Shown: positions 1 to 8,155 of the stretch, piece after piece
Layout of the letters: each line of letters begins with the position of its first letter
Numbering within the stretch: the first letter of the stretch is position 1
Assembly: GCF_024168825.1 (NCBI RefSeq)
Contig: NZ_JALJWH010000001.1
Location: 1,240,001 to 1,304,000, forward strand
Direction of reading: 5' to 3'
DNA length: 64,000 nt
From: Paenarthrobacter sp. A20
Lineage (GTDB): Bacteria > Actinomycetota > Actinomycetes > Actinomycetales > Micrococcaceae
The notes under the pieces: generated by a model
What the model saw: only the letters and a program-made list of their open reading frames with translations
Databases searched by the model: none
Told to the model about the DNA's origin: nothing
Translations under genes and position numbers: made by a program

Positions 1-3000
1 CAAGGGCAAACGGCAGCGCAGGCCGCCAGCAACCAGTCGCTCTCCGAGTACACCAACAGTGCCTCGGGAATCATTGCGCCGGGTGTCCAGTTCCGGACCA
101 AAGCCAACACTATTCCCGCGATCGCGGGCCACTACTACGCCGTATCCGGCTACTTCGCCCAAGTCAATTGCCACGCGGCACACGCCAGTGAGACCTTCAG
201 CCTTCTCATCAACGGCACACGGCAAGTGCTCAGTACAGGGCTTGACCCCTGTGGCGGCAGCAATCTGGCAAAAGTGCAGGTCACCAAGCTCCAATCGGCT
301 GCCTACCAGATTCCCGCAGGCACAACCCCCTCCCTCGGCCTTGAGCTAAGGAATGAGGCCACCACCGGATCCGGTAACGACGTCGCCTTCGACCTCCCGC
401 AGATTGTGGACGTCACCCCCCAAGTGGACAAGTCCTTCCTGCCCTCCCTCATCGCACCTGGCGGGACCTCCACCGTTACCCTGACGGTGACCAATACGGA
501 TGACCTGAAGGCCAAGAACGACTGGTTTATCACGGACACCCTCCCGGCAGGAGTGGTTGTCGCCGGTACTCCCAACATCGGGGGCACCTGTGTGCAAGCC
601 TCGGGAACCAATCCCTTGGTGCGGACGGCGGTGGCTGGAAGCAACACCATTTCTGTCGCCGGCGGTGACATGGCGTTGGGGATGACCTCATGCACCATCA
701 CCGTAGATGTCACGGCCGCCGAGGAAGGAACGTATGTCAACGGTCCCGCCAACATCGCGACCAACCTCAATCCTCCGGCAAACGCCACTCTCATCGTTCG
801 TGCACCTCGCCTCCAACTGACCAAGGCACTGGACGCCCCGAGACTGCTGGATTCGGATCAATTCACCGTTGAAATCCGTACGGGTTCAGCCACAGGACCG
901 ATTGTCAGCAACACCGCCAACGCGACCACCACGGGTACGGGTTCCACCGTTACTGCCGGTACGGGCATGACCGGCGAATACGTGGCCAACGCAAACGCCA
1001 CCTACTTCCTGACCGAGTCGGGTGGCGCCAACCTGGCCAGCTATGACAGTGCCATCACGTGCCTCGACGCCAACGGACTGCAGGCCGAACTGCCCAACGG
1101 TGATGCTTTTGATGGTTCGCTGGATCTGGTGCCCGTTGCCGGCGCCGATATCAGCTGCGTGCTCACCAACACCGCCGTCCCGGCACCGGAGATGGAGTTC
1201 AGCAAGTCCGCCGACTCGTCCGGCATCCGGAATCCGTCGGTTGTGGGTGACCGGATCACGTACACCTTTACGTCCAGGAACACCGGAAATGTGCCGCTGA
1301 CCGGCGTCACCATTAATGACCCGCTGGATGGCCTGTCCGCACTGACTTACACCTGGCCGGGCACGCCGGGTACATTACTGCCCGGGGAGACCGTCACCGC
1401 CATGGCGACCTACGCGATCACCCAGGCGGACATTGGCGCGGGTCATATAGCCAACCTGGCAACCACCACGGGTAATCCTCCGACAGGTCCCCCAGTCACC
1501 CCGCCGCCCGCAGCAACCGATACTCCGTTGACACCTGGTCCGGCCATGGAGTTCAGCAAGTCAGCCGACGCTTCCGGCATCCGGAATCCGTCGGTTGTGG
1601 GTGACCGGATGACCTACACGTTCACGTCCGCGAACACCGGGAACGTGAAACTGACGGGTGTGGTCATCGATGATCCGCTGGCCGGTCTCTCGGCGCTGGT
1701 TTATACGTGGCCGGGAACTCCCGGCGAACTGCTCCCCGGCCAGGCCGTCACGGCCACGGCAACATACGCGATCACACAGGCTGACATTGAGGCCGGCCAC
1801 GTCGCGAACAGCGCCACGACGACTGGTACTCCACCCACCGGTCCGCCAGTCACCCCGCCGCCCGCAGGAACCGATACTCCGTTGACTCCTGGTCCGGCCA
1901 TGGAATTCAGCAAGACTGCTGACGCTTCAGCGATTCAGAATCCCTCTGTTGCAGGCGATCTGATGACCTACACGTTCACGTCCGCGAATACCGGGAACGT
2001 TGCGTTGACCAACGTGGCCATCAATGATCCGCTGGTGGGTCTCTCGCCGCTCACTTACGCATGGCCGGGCACCCCGGGCGAGCTCCTCCCCGGCCAGGCA
2101 GTGACTGCCACCGCAACGTACGCGATCACGCAGGCTGATATCGACGCCGGCCATGTCGCCAACAGTGCCACGACCACTGGCACTCCACCCACCGGTCCGC
2201 CAGTCACCCCGCCGCCCGGAACGACGGATACCCCGTTGACCCCGAAGCCTGCGATGGAGTTCAGCAAGTCTGCAGACGCTTCGGCAGTCCGGGACCCTTC
2301 AACGTCTGGCGACGTGATCACGTACGCCTTCTCCACGAAGAACACCGGAAACGTCACGTTGAAGGATGTTGCCATCACCGATCCGCTGGCTGGCCTGTCT
2401 GCGTTGACCTATACCTGGCCTGGTGTTGCAGGGACCCTGTTGCCCGGTGAAACCGTGACGGCTACGGCAACGTACGCCATCACACAGGCTGATATCGACG
2501 CAAGTCATGTCGCCAACAGCGCCACGACCACTGGCACCCCGCCGACGGGTCCCGCCGTCACGCCTCCTCCGGGCGAAACGGACACCGCGCTGATCACGGC
2601 TCCTGCGATGGAGTTCAGCAAGACCGCTGTGGCACCGGCAATCGACAGGCCGTCGAAGGTGGGTGACGTGATCACCTACGATTTCACGGCCAGGAATACC
2701 GGCAACGTGAAGCTCGCCAACGTGTCCATTACCGATCCGCTGGCTGGTCTCTCGGCGTTGACCTACACCTGGCCTGGTGTTGCAGGGACCCTGATGCCCG
2801 GTGAAACCGTGACGGCTACGGCAACATACGCGATCACACAGGCTGATATCGACGCCGGCCATGTCGCCAACAGCGCCACGACCACGGGCACTCCGCCCGC
2901 CGGTCCGCCGGTAGGGCCTCCTCCGGGCGAAACGGACACCCCGCTCACGCCGGATTCCGGCGTGGAGTTCACCAAGACAGCGGATGCTTCAGCAGTGGGA

Positions 3001-3441
3001 GACCCCACCCAAGTGGGTGACATCATCACCTATAAGTTCAAGGCAAAGAACACTGGGAACGTGCCCATAACGGACGTCGCTGTCAACGATTTGATGCCCG
3101 GCCTGTCGGACTTGGCTTACGTGTGGCCCGGTGCTGCCGGGACCTTGCTGCCCGGCCAGATGGTGACTGCCACGGCTACGTACGCAATCACCCAGGCGGA
3201 CATCAACGCCGGCAGGGTCGCCAATTCGGCGACCGTGACGGGTACGCCTCCGGCGGGACCCCCTGTCACCACTCCACCTGCAAGTGTTGTTGTGACGTTC
3301 CCGCCGGTGGTTCCGAACCACTCTGGAGGCCCACTGGCCAACACGGGAGTTGTCCTCACCGTGCTGCCTATCAGCCTCCTGGTTGTTGGCTCGGGACTGT
3401 TCCTGTTCCTCGTTGGACGTCGTCAGCGTTCCGAGGCGTAG
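1..3441 (+). CDS. LAxTG-anchored surface protein with six DUF11/DUF7507-like repeats (5' partial)
   Basis: The frame is open from base 1, so the gene starts upstream; 1146 residues are visible. The first ~390 residues contain Ig-like DUF11-type sequence. From residue 398 there are six tandem repeats of exactly 118 residues, each starting MEFSK or VEFTK, containing YTWPG near the middle and ending in a Pro/Thr-rich linker (TGTPPTGPPVTPPP). The C-terminus has a sorting signal: LANTG, a hydrophobic stretch (VVLTVLPISLLVVGSGLFLF) and a basic tail RRQRSEA. LAxTG is the type recognised by actinobacterial class E sortases, so covalent wall anchoring is inferred. Probable role is a surface stalk or adhesin; no catalytic motif is visible. 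Stop is TAG at 3439-3441. The domain family is assigned from repeat pattern only. Confidence 0.85.
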   Translation, partial: QGQTAAQAASNQSLSEYTNSASGIIAPGVQFRTKANTIPAIAGHYYAVSGYFAQVNCHAAHASETFSLLINGTRQVLSTGLDPCGGSNLAKVQVTKLQSAAYQIPAGTTPSLGLELRNEATTGSGNDVAFDLPQIVDVTPQVDKSFLPSLIAPGGTSTVTLTVTNTDDLKAKNDWFITDTLPAGVVVAGTPNIGGTCVQASGTNPLVRTAVAGSNTISVAGGDMALGMTSCTITVDVTAAEEGTYVNGPANIATNLNPPANATLIVRAPRLQLTKALDAPRLLDSDQFTVEIRTGSATGPIVSNTANATTTGTGSTVTAGTGMTGEYVANANATYFLTESGGANLASYDSAITCLDANGLQAELPNGDAFDGSLDLVPVAGADISCVLTNTAVPAPEMEFSKSADSSGIRNPSVVGDRITYTFTSRNTGNVPLTGVTINDPLDGLSALTYTWPGTPGTLLPGETVTAMATYAITQADIGAGHIANLATTTGNPPTGPPVTPPPAATDTPLTPGPAMEFSKSADASGIRNPSVVGDRMTYTFTSANTGNVKLTGVVIDDPLAGLSALVYTWPGTPGELLPGQAVTATATYAITQADIEAGHVANSATTTGTPPTGPPVTPPPAGTDTPLTPGPAMEFSKTADASAIQNPSVAGDLMTYTFTSANTGNVALTNVAINDPLVGLSPLTYAWPGTPGELLPGQAVTATATYAITQADIDAGHVANSATTTGTPPTGPPVTPPPGTTDTPLTPKPAMEFSKSADASAVRDPSTSGDVITYAFSTKNTGNVTLKDVAITDPLAGLSALTYTWPGVAGTLLPGETVTATATYAITQADIDASHVANSATTTGTPPTGPAVTPPPGETDTALITAPAMEFSKTAVAPAIDRPSKVGDVITYDFTARNTGNVKLANVSITDPLAGLSALTYTWPGVAGTLMPGETVTATATYAITQADIDAGHVANSATTTGTPPAGPPVGPPPGETDTPLTPDSGVEFTKTADASAVGDPTQVGDIITYKFKAKNTGNVPITDVAVNDLMPGLSDLAYVWPGAAGTLLPGQMVTATATYAITQADINAGRVANSATVTGTPPAGPPVTTPPASVVVTFPPVVPNHSGGPLANTGVVLTVLPISLLVVGSGLFLFLVGRRQRSEA
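1192..3300 (+). repeat. Six tandem 354-bp coding repeats (118 aa each)
   Basis: Repeat units begin at 1192, 1546, 1900, 2254, 2608 and 2962. Every interval is exactly 354 bp, so the units are in frame with no insertion or deletion between them. Units 2 and 3 are closest to each other; unit 6 is the most diverged (begins VEFTK and ends in TTPPASVVVTF). The array ends about 70 bases before the LANTG sorting motif. Confidence 0.95.
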
Positions 3442-3546
3442 GACAAGAGTGCGCGGCACCCGGGGCCCCAACCCCGGTTGCCGCGTATTTTCCTTGAACT
3501 CACAAACGTGAACCCACAAAACTGGAAAGAACCAGGTAGTCATCAC

Positions 3547-3975
3547 ATGAAGAAGACAGTCGCGTGTATTGCGGGCGTGCTTGTTTCTGCAACTGCACTT
3601 GCAGGTTGCTCGTCGTCCTCAAGCAGCGAGGCGGGGACGCCGCCGTCGTCAACGACAACCCAGGCCGCTACGACAGGCGAGGCAAGACCGGCCAACCCCG
3701 GCACGGGCATCATTGGGGCCACCAAGATGACCTCCTGCGATACAGCGCCTGGAAAGGTGACGGCAAAGGGGACCGTGACTCCTCCTGAGGGAACCAAAGG
3801 CACGGTCAAGATCACTGTCAGCTGGGTGGATCCGACAACCTCGGCCGTCCTGGCCCGGGGTGAGCAGACCTTCGAGGACGCCGCAGCAGGCGAGGCCCTT
3901 GACTGGGTCGCGAACGCAGAGGTGACCAGGCCTGCCACGGCGCTTAAGTGCGTTCTGGGGGCCACGGTCCTGTAA
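3547..3975 (+). CDS. Secreted lipoprotein, function unknown
   Basis: The start was placed at ATG 3547 (MKKTVAC) rather than an upstream in-frame codon because it gives a lipoprotein signal: KK, a hydrophobic run, and lipobox LAGC with Cys21. The 142-residue product then has a Ser/Thr-rich linker (residues 22-50) and a ~80-residue domain with two cysteines (SCDT and LKCV) and beta-strand-like patterns (GTVKITVSWVD). This resembles small Ig-like domains common in actinobacterial lipoproteins, but I cannot name a family. It lies 105 bases after the surface protein, same strand, so the two may be co-expressed on the cell surface. A terminator-like hairpin follows. Confidence 0.8.
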   Translation: MKKTVACIAGVLVSATALAGCSSSSSSEAGTPPSSTTTQAATTGEARPANPGTGIIGATKMTSCDTAPGKVTAKGTVTPPEGTKGTVKITVSWVDPTTSAVLARGEQTFEDAAAGEALDWVANAEVTRPATALKCVLGATVL

Positions 3976-3993
3976 CTGGAACCAGGAAGGCGC

Positions 3994-4033
3994 GGCCGAT
4001 CGGGTATCTACTACCTGGTCGGCCACTTTTTTT
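3994..4033. terminator. Hairpin terminator shared by convergent genes
   Basis: GGCCGATCGGGTA (from 3994) pairs with TACCTGGTCGGCC (ending 4024) around a 5-base loop, with one mismatch or G-T pair, and is followed on the plus strand by a T run (4027-4033). It serves the lipoprotein gene and also overlaps the last codons of the minus-strand gene ending at 4011. Confidence 0.75.
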
Positions 4034-4376
4034 GCCACTGAACCGCGTGCCACAAGAGGAGAGCAGCGGTGATCAGGATGGAGCCCAAGAGCGCATATGG
4101 TGCGTTGGAGAAGATCATGAAGTTCAGTTGGGCCGACTCGGCGGACTGGACTGGTATAGGACCCGCAACCGCGCTCATCGCCGCAGTAAGTGCCCACATT
4201 CCGAACCACGCAAGGCCGGCGTCCAGAACCCACAACGCAATGATGAACGGGTTGACCGGGAAGCGCTTGCGTTCCGGGCCTGCGGTCTCCGGCACATGGG
4301 GACTGACGGCCTGCACGGCGTTGCCATGTTCGTCGATTTCGCGGAAGCCGATGCGCTCGTGAACGTGGTCCTTCAT
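4011..4376 (-). CDS. Small membrane protein of unknown function
   Basis: The start is ATG 4376 (MKDHVHERIGF), chosen because GGGGGA lies four bases upstream; an in-frame TTG 12 bases earlier is less likely. The 121-residue product has a charged N-terminal ~40 residues and two hydrophobic helices (around FIIALWVLDAGLAWFGMWAL and ALLGSILITAALLLWHAV), ending in a basic tail. Residues between the helices are polar. No enzymatic motif is visible. It is a single gene convergent with the lipoprotein gene and divergent from the siderophore operon. Function unknown. Confidence 0.7.
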   Translation of the reverse strand: MKDHVHERIGFREIDEHGNAVQAVSPHVPETAGPERKRFPVNPFIIALWVLDAGLAWFGMWALTAAMSAVAGPIPVQSAESAQLNFMIFSNAPYALLGSILITAALLLWHAVQWQKKWPTR

Positions 4377-4594
4377 GTGGTCCCCCAACCGTTGGCAGTG
4401 GATAGTCCTTGCACTCTACTACTCCAGGCCCCCTGGGAGGCGGGGCCCAGCACATGGCCCGAGGACGACACTCCGTGGCCGAAAAGAGTGCCATATTTTG
4501 CACCCAAGAGGGCCCGAAGAAAAGTCAATGACGCGCTACCGGGCGGTACAAGCGCGAGAAACCGCCTTCTAAGCGAAATAGGTCACAAAAGTTT

Positions 4595-4628
4595 GACGGA
4601 AAGGCTTACCTAAGTAAGGCTTGCCTTT
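4595..4628 (+). promoter_or_regulatory. Two overlapping iron boxes (IdeR/DmdR type) at the des promoter
   Basis: Compared with the actinobacterial iron-box consensus TTAGGTTAGGCTAACCTAA, positions 4595-4613 end in AGGCTTACCTAA and positions 4610-4628 read CTAAGTAAGGCTTGCCTTT. They form two direct copies of AAGGCTTRCCT spaced 15 bp. A TAATAA -10-like element at 4631-4636 and GGAAGG upstream of the GTG at 4666 follow. Iron-loaded IdeR/DmdR would be expected to repress the siderophore genes here; binding itself is inferred. Confidence 0.75.
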
Positions 4629-4665
4629 GCTAATAAGCGCCCCAACGCAATGGAAGGAAGCTGAC

Positions 4666-6228
4666 GTGACGTCACCTAGTGTCGAAGAGCGGATCGCTCA
4701 GGAGCAGGATTTTGGCTCCAAGGTGGAACTGGCCCTCGCTGCCACCAACCAGCTGTTCAACGCACGAAATTCGCCCAGCTACGTCGCGCAGGTTCTTCAA
4801 GGAGTCAATGCTGTCTCCACCAAAGTCCAGCGGACCACCCAGCCGTTCACCGGCGTCGGGCATGCTGAACTGAAGGCCAAGGTGGGTGCCGTCGATCTTG
4901 AGCGTCCCTTGCCGGACACAGCCGCCGCCCTCGAGGAGCTGGACGAGCTCTACCTCAAGGACGCCATCTACTTCCACGATTCCCGCTACGCCGCGCACCT
5001 TAACTGCCCGGTGGTCATTCCCGCGTTGGTTGGCGAAGCGGTGCTCTCGGCCGTGAACTCCTCCATGGACACCTGGGACCAGAGCGCCGGAGCCACCATG
5101 ATCGAGCGCCGACTCATCGATTGGACCGCGGAGCGCATCGGTTTCGACGCCGATGCCGACGGCGTGTTCACTTCGGGTGGCAGCCAGTCCAACTTCCAGG
5201 CATTGCTGATTGCCCGCAACCATGCCGTTGCCAAGCTGCGGGCCGCGAAGGGGGACGCGCGCCTGCCGCACCTGCTGGACCGGCTCCGGATCTTCACCTC
5301 CGTGGACAGCCACTTCAGCATTCAGAAGTCCGCTTCCATGCTGGGCCTGGGCTTCGACGCCGTCATTGCAGTGCCCACGACCGAAGACCACCGCATGGAC
5401 CCCACCGCACTTGCGGCTGCTTTGGCCGAAGCGCACGACGCCGGACTGGTGCCGATGGCGGTAGTGGCCACTGCCGGGACGACGGACTTCGGTTCGGTTG
5501 ACCCGCTGTCCGAAATGGCCGCCTTGGTTCGTGCTTACGATTCCTGGCTGCACGTGGACGGCGCCTACGGTGGAGGACTCATCGTTTCCGGCCGCCATCG
5601 CCACCTCCTGAACGGGATCCACCTTGCGGACTCCGTCACCGTCGACTTCCACAAGACCTTCTTCCAGCCGGTCAGCTCCAGCGCAGTCCTGGTCCGCAAC
5701 GGCTCCATGATGGGCCACGTCACCTATTACGCGGACTATCTCAACCCGGAGAGCGCCGCGAAGGCCGAGATCCCCAACCAGGTGGACAAGAGCATCCAGA
5801 CCACCCGCCGCTTTGACGCCCTGAAGCTGTGGCTCACGCTGCGCATCATGGGTGCCGACGCGATCGGCGCCCTGTTCGATGAAGCGATCGACCTCGCCGC
5901 CCGGGTGGGGACGCTGCTGGCTGACGACGCCGAATTCGAGCTCGCCGCCGAGCCCCAGTTGAGCACCCTGGTGTTCCGCTACCGCCCGCTGGTTGATGGC
6001 GCGACCCTTAACGACGATGCTGCAGACGTCCTCAACCCGGCCATCCGCGCAGCCATCTTCGCCTCCGGCGAGGCCGTGGTTGCCGGCACCAAGGTGGCTG
6101 GCCGCCACTACCTCAAATTCACCCTCCTCAACGCCGAGGCGAGCCTGAGGGACATCCAGGAAATCATCGAACTTATCCGCCGGACGGGCCACAGCCTGCT
6201 TGCGGACACCACGGAGGCTGCAGCGTGA
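4666..6228 (+). CDS. desA: PLP-dependent amino acid decarboxylase, siderophore type (DesA, lysine decarboxylase)
   Basis: 520 residues from GTG 4666, chosen for the GGAAGGAAG ribosome site 6-14 bases upstream. It is a group II PLP decarboxylase: TSGGSQSNFQALL in the substrate/cofactor region, HVDGAYGGG with the PLP-pairing Asp, and the Schiff-base lysine in VDFHK (Lys330). In desferrioxamine-type clusters this enzyme turns lysine into cadaverine, the first step of the pathway. Relatives that use diaminobutyrate or ornithine look alike, so the substrate is taken from the des-type neighbours. It is first in a four-gene operon overlapping desB by 4 nt (GTGA) and sits behind two iron boxes, so repression by iron is expected. 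Confidence 0.9.
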   Translation: MTSPSVEERIAQEQDFGSKVELALAATNQLFNARNSPSYVAQVLQGVNAVSTKVQRTTQPFTGVGHAELKAKVGAVDLERPLPDTAAALEELDELYLKDAIYFHDSRYAAHLNCPVVIPALVGEAVLSAVNSSMDTWDQSAGATMIERRLIDWTAERIGFDADADGVFTSGGSQSNFQALLIARNHAVAKLRAAKGDARLPHLLDRLRIFTSVDSHFSIQKSASMLGLGFDAVIAVPTTEDHRMDPTALAAALAEAHDAGLVPMAVVATAGTTDFGSVDPLSEMAALVRAYDSWLHVDGAYGGGLIVSGRHRHLLNGIHLADSVTVDFHKTFFQPVSSSAVLVRNGSMMGHVTYYADYLNPESAAKAEIPNQVDKSIQTTRRFDALKLWLTLRIMGADAIGALFDEAIDLAARVGTLLADDAEFELAAEPQLSTLVFRYRPLVDGATLNDDAADVLNPAIRAAIFASGEAVVAGTKVAGRHYLKFTLLNAEASLRDIQEIIELIRRTGHSLLADTTEAAA

Positions 6229-7568
6229 GCACCCAAGACAACGGCAAGATCTACGACGTCGCCGGAATCGGCGTCGGGCCTTTCAACCTGGGCCTGGCCG
6301 CGCTGAGCGAACCGGTGGAGAACCTGGACTGCGTGTTCCTGGACCGCCGTGAGTCCTTCGACTGGCACCCTGGCATGATGCTGGAGCCCGCGCACCTGCA
6401 GGTCCCGTTCATGGCGGACCTCGTGACGCTTGCCGATCCGACGTCGCCGTTCTCGTTCCTGAACTTCCTGAAGCAGACAGGCCGCCTGTACCGCTTCTAT
6501 ATCCGGGAGAACTTCTACCCGTTGCGCGCCGAGTACAACCAGTACTGCCAGTGGGTGGCCGGCCAGCTTGAATCCGTTCGTTTTAGCACGGATGTGCTGG
6601 ATGTGGCGTACGACGACGGCGTATACCGCCTTTCGGTGCAGGGCCCGGACGGCGCTGAGGTGCTTCGCGCCCGCAAACTGGTCCTTGGCACTGGCACGTC
6701 CCCGTATGTTCCGGACTCCTGCGCGGGGATAGTCGAAGCCGGCGGACTTGTCCTCCACAACGCCGACTACCTGTCGAGGAAGAGTGAGCTGCAGTCCAAG
6801 CGCAGCATCACCATCGTGGGCAGCGGCCAGAGCGCCGCGGAGCTGTATTACGAACTGCTTCAGGAAATCGACGTCTACGGCTACCAGCTCAACTGGGTGA
6901 CCCGTTCCGGCCGCTTCTTCCCGCTGGAATACACCAAGCTCACCCTTGAGATGACTTCCCCGGAATACGTGGACTACTTCCACTCGCTCCCGGGCGGGCA
7001 GCGGGATTCCCTGATCAAGAGCCAGAAGAACCTGTACAAGGGCATCAACTCGGACCTGATCGACGACATTTACGATCTCCTCTATACCAAGAGCCTCTCC
7101 GGCATGGTGGATACGCAGTTGCACACGCACTCGTCCCTCACCGCCGCAGAGTGGGACCCCACCACTGGTACCCACGCCCTCCAGTTGCACCACGAGGAAC
7201 ACGGCCGCGACTACAGCCTGGAGTCCGAGGCCGTCGTCCTCGCTACCGGCTATACCTACAAGGAGCCCGCCTTCCTGGCCGGCATCCAGGACCGGATCCG
7301 CCGCGATTCCAAGGGCCGTTTCGACGTCGAGCGCAACTATGGGACCGGCGTCGAACCCGGCGAAATCTTCGTCCAGAACGCGGAGCTGCACACGCACGGC
7401 TTCGTCACCCCGGACCTCGGTATGGCGGCCTATCGCAACTCCTGCATCCTGCGCGAAATCACGGGCCGCGAGGTCTACCCGATCGAGCGCAGCATCGCCT
7501 TCCAACAGTTCGGCGCTCCCGCTCCCGTGGCCGCAGCGCTTCCGGATGCAGTGGGGGCAACCGTATGA
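6225..7568 (+). CDS. desB: Lysine/cadaverine N6-monooxygenase (DesB-type)
   Basis: 447 residues from GTG 6225, overlapping the desA stop. It is a flavin-dependent N-hydroxylating monooxygenase: FAD-binding GIGVGPFNLGLAAL at residues ~10-25, NADPH-binding VGSGQSAAELYYE near residue 200, and LATGYTY in the C-terminal third, typical of the IucD/SidA family. Family role: N-hydroxylation of the terminal amine of cadaverine (or lysine) to make the hydroxylamine later acylated to a hydroxamate. Length is normal. ATGA overlap with the next gene indicates translational coupling. Confidence 0.92.
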   Translation: MSTQDNGKIYDVAGIGVGPFNLGLAALSEPVENLDCVFLDRRESFDWHPGMMLEPAHLQVPFMADLVTLADPTSPFSFLNFLKQTGRLYRFYIRENFYPLRAEYNQYCQWVAGQLESVRFSTDVLDVAYDDGVYRLSVQGPDGAEVLRARKLVLGTGTSPYVPDSCAGIVEAGGLVLHNADYLSRKSELQSKRSITIVGSGQSAAELYYELLQEIDVYGYQLNWVTRSGRFFPLEYTKLTLEMTSPEYVDYFHSLPGGQRDSLIKSQKNLYKGINSDLIDDIYDLLYTKSLSGMVDTQLHTHSSLTAAEWDPTTGTHALQLHHEEHGRDYSLESEAVVLATGYTYKEPAFLAGIQDRIRRDSKGRFDVERNYGTGVEPGEIFVQNAELHTHGFVTPDLGMAAYRNSCILREITGREVYPIERSIAFQQFGAPAPVAAALPDAVGATV

Positions 7569-8155
7569 GCTTCACCTTCCGGCCCGTCGATCCAGTGACG
7601 GACGCACCTGTCCTCCACAGCTGGGTCAGCCAGGAGTACGCGCGGTTCTGGGGCATGGTTTCCGCCAGTGAGCAGGATGTTGTGGAGGAGTACACGAAGA
7701 TCTCGGATTCGGGCCATCACCAAGCGTTCCTGGGGCTCGACGACGGCGTTCCCGCCTTCCTGATGGAGCGGTACCGTCCCGAGTTATCGCCGTTGGCGGA
7801 CGTCTACGAGGTCCAGCCCGGTGATGTGGGCATGCACCTCCTGGTATCCCCGCCATCCGGCGAACCGCAGCCTGGGTTCACTACGTCCGTCATGCAGGCC
7901 GTGATGGCCGAACTGTTCGCTGACGCGGAAACCCTGCGGGTCGTCGTCGAGCCTGACGCCCGGAACCACAAGATCCATGTCCTGAACGAAAAAGTGGGCT
8001 TCCGTCCGCATGGCGTGGTGACCCTTCCCGCCGTCGATCCCGCCGAAGACCACAAGCAGGGCCTGCTGAGCTTCTGCACGCGCGAGGATTTCCTCGCAAC
8101 CCTGACCCCGATTCTGGCCGCGCCTGTCGCGGCGACCAGAGGAGAATCCCTGTGA
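7565..8155 (+). CDS. desC: Siderophore acyltransferase (DesC, GNAT/AlcB type)
   Basis: 196 residues from ATG 7565, which overlaps the desB stop by 4 nt. It matches the GNAT-fold acyltransferase of hydroxamate siderophore pathways (IucB/RhbD/AlcB): an N-terminal FRPVDPVTDAPVLHSWV, a central GMHLLVSPPSGEPQPGFT acyl-CoA-binding stretch, and the C-terminal EKVGFRPHGVV typical of the fold. It would transfer an acyl group (succinyl or acetyl) from CoA to N-hydroxycadaverine. It overlaps desD by 4 nt. Identity rests on motif recognition plus operon position. Confidence 0.87.
   Translation: MSFTFRPVDPVTDAPVLHSWVSQEYARFWGMVSASEQDVVEEYTKISDSGHHQAFLGLDDGVPAFLMERYRPELSPLADVYEVQPGDVGMHLLVSPPSGEPQPGFTTSVMQAVMAELFADAETLRVVVEPDARNHKIHVLNEKVGFRPHGVVTLPAVDPAEDHKQGLLSFCTREDFLATLTPILAAPVAATRGESL

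Noticed and set aside
1192..3300. CRISPR-like regular repeat spacing
   Set aside because: The 354-bp period is a coding repeat in frame, not short repeats with unique spacers.
303..3546. Long minus-strand frames opposite the surface-protein repeats
   Set aside because: They mirror the repeat periodicity of the real plus-strand gene and have no ribosome sites or domain similarity.
3649..4503. 284-residue minus-strand frame
   Set aside because: It runs across the lipoprotein gene, the terminator and the small membrane protein in another frame, with an Arg/Pro-rich composition typical of shadow frames.
6108..7505. 465-residue minus-strand frame opposite desB
   Set aside because: Antisense to a well-supported monooxygenase gene; composition is V/E/H-rich low complexity with no motif.
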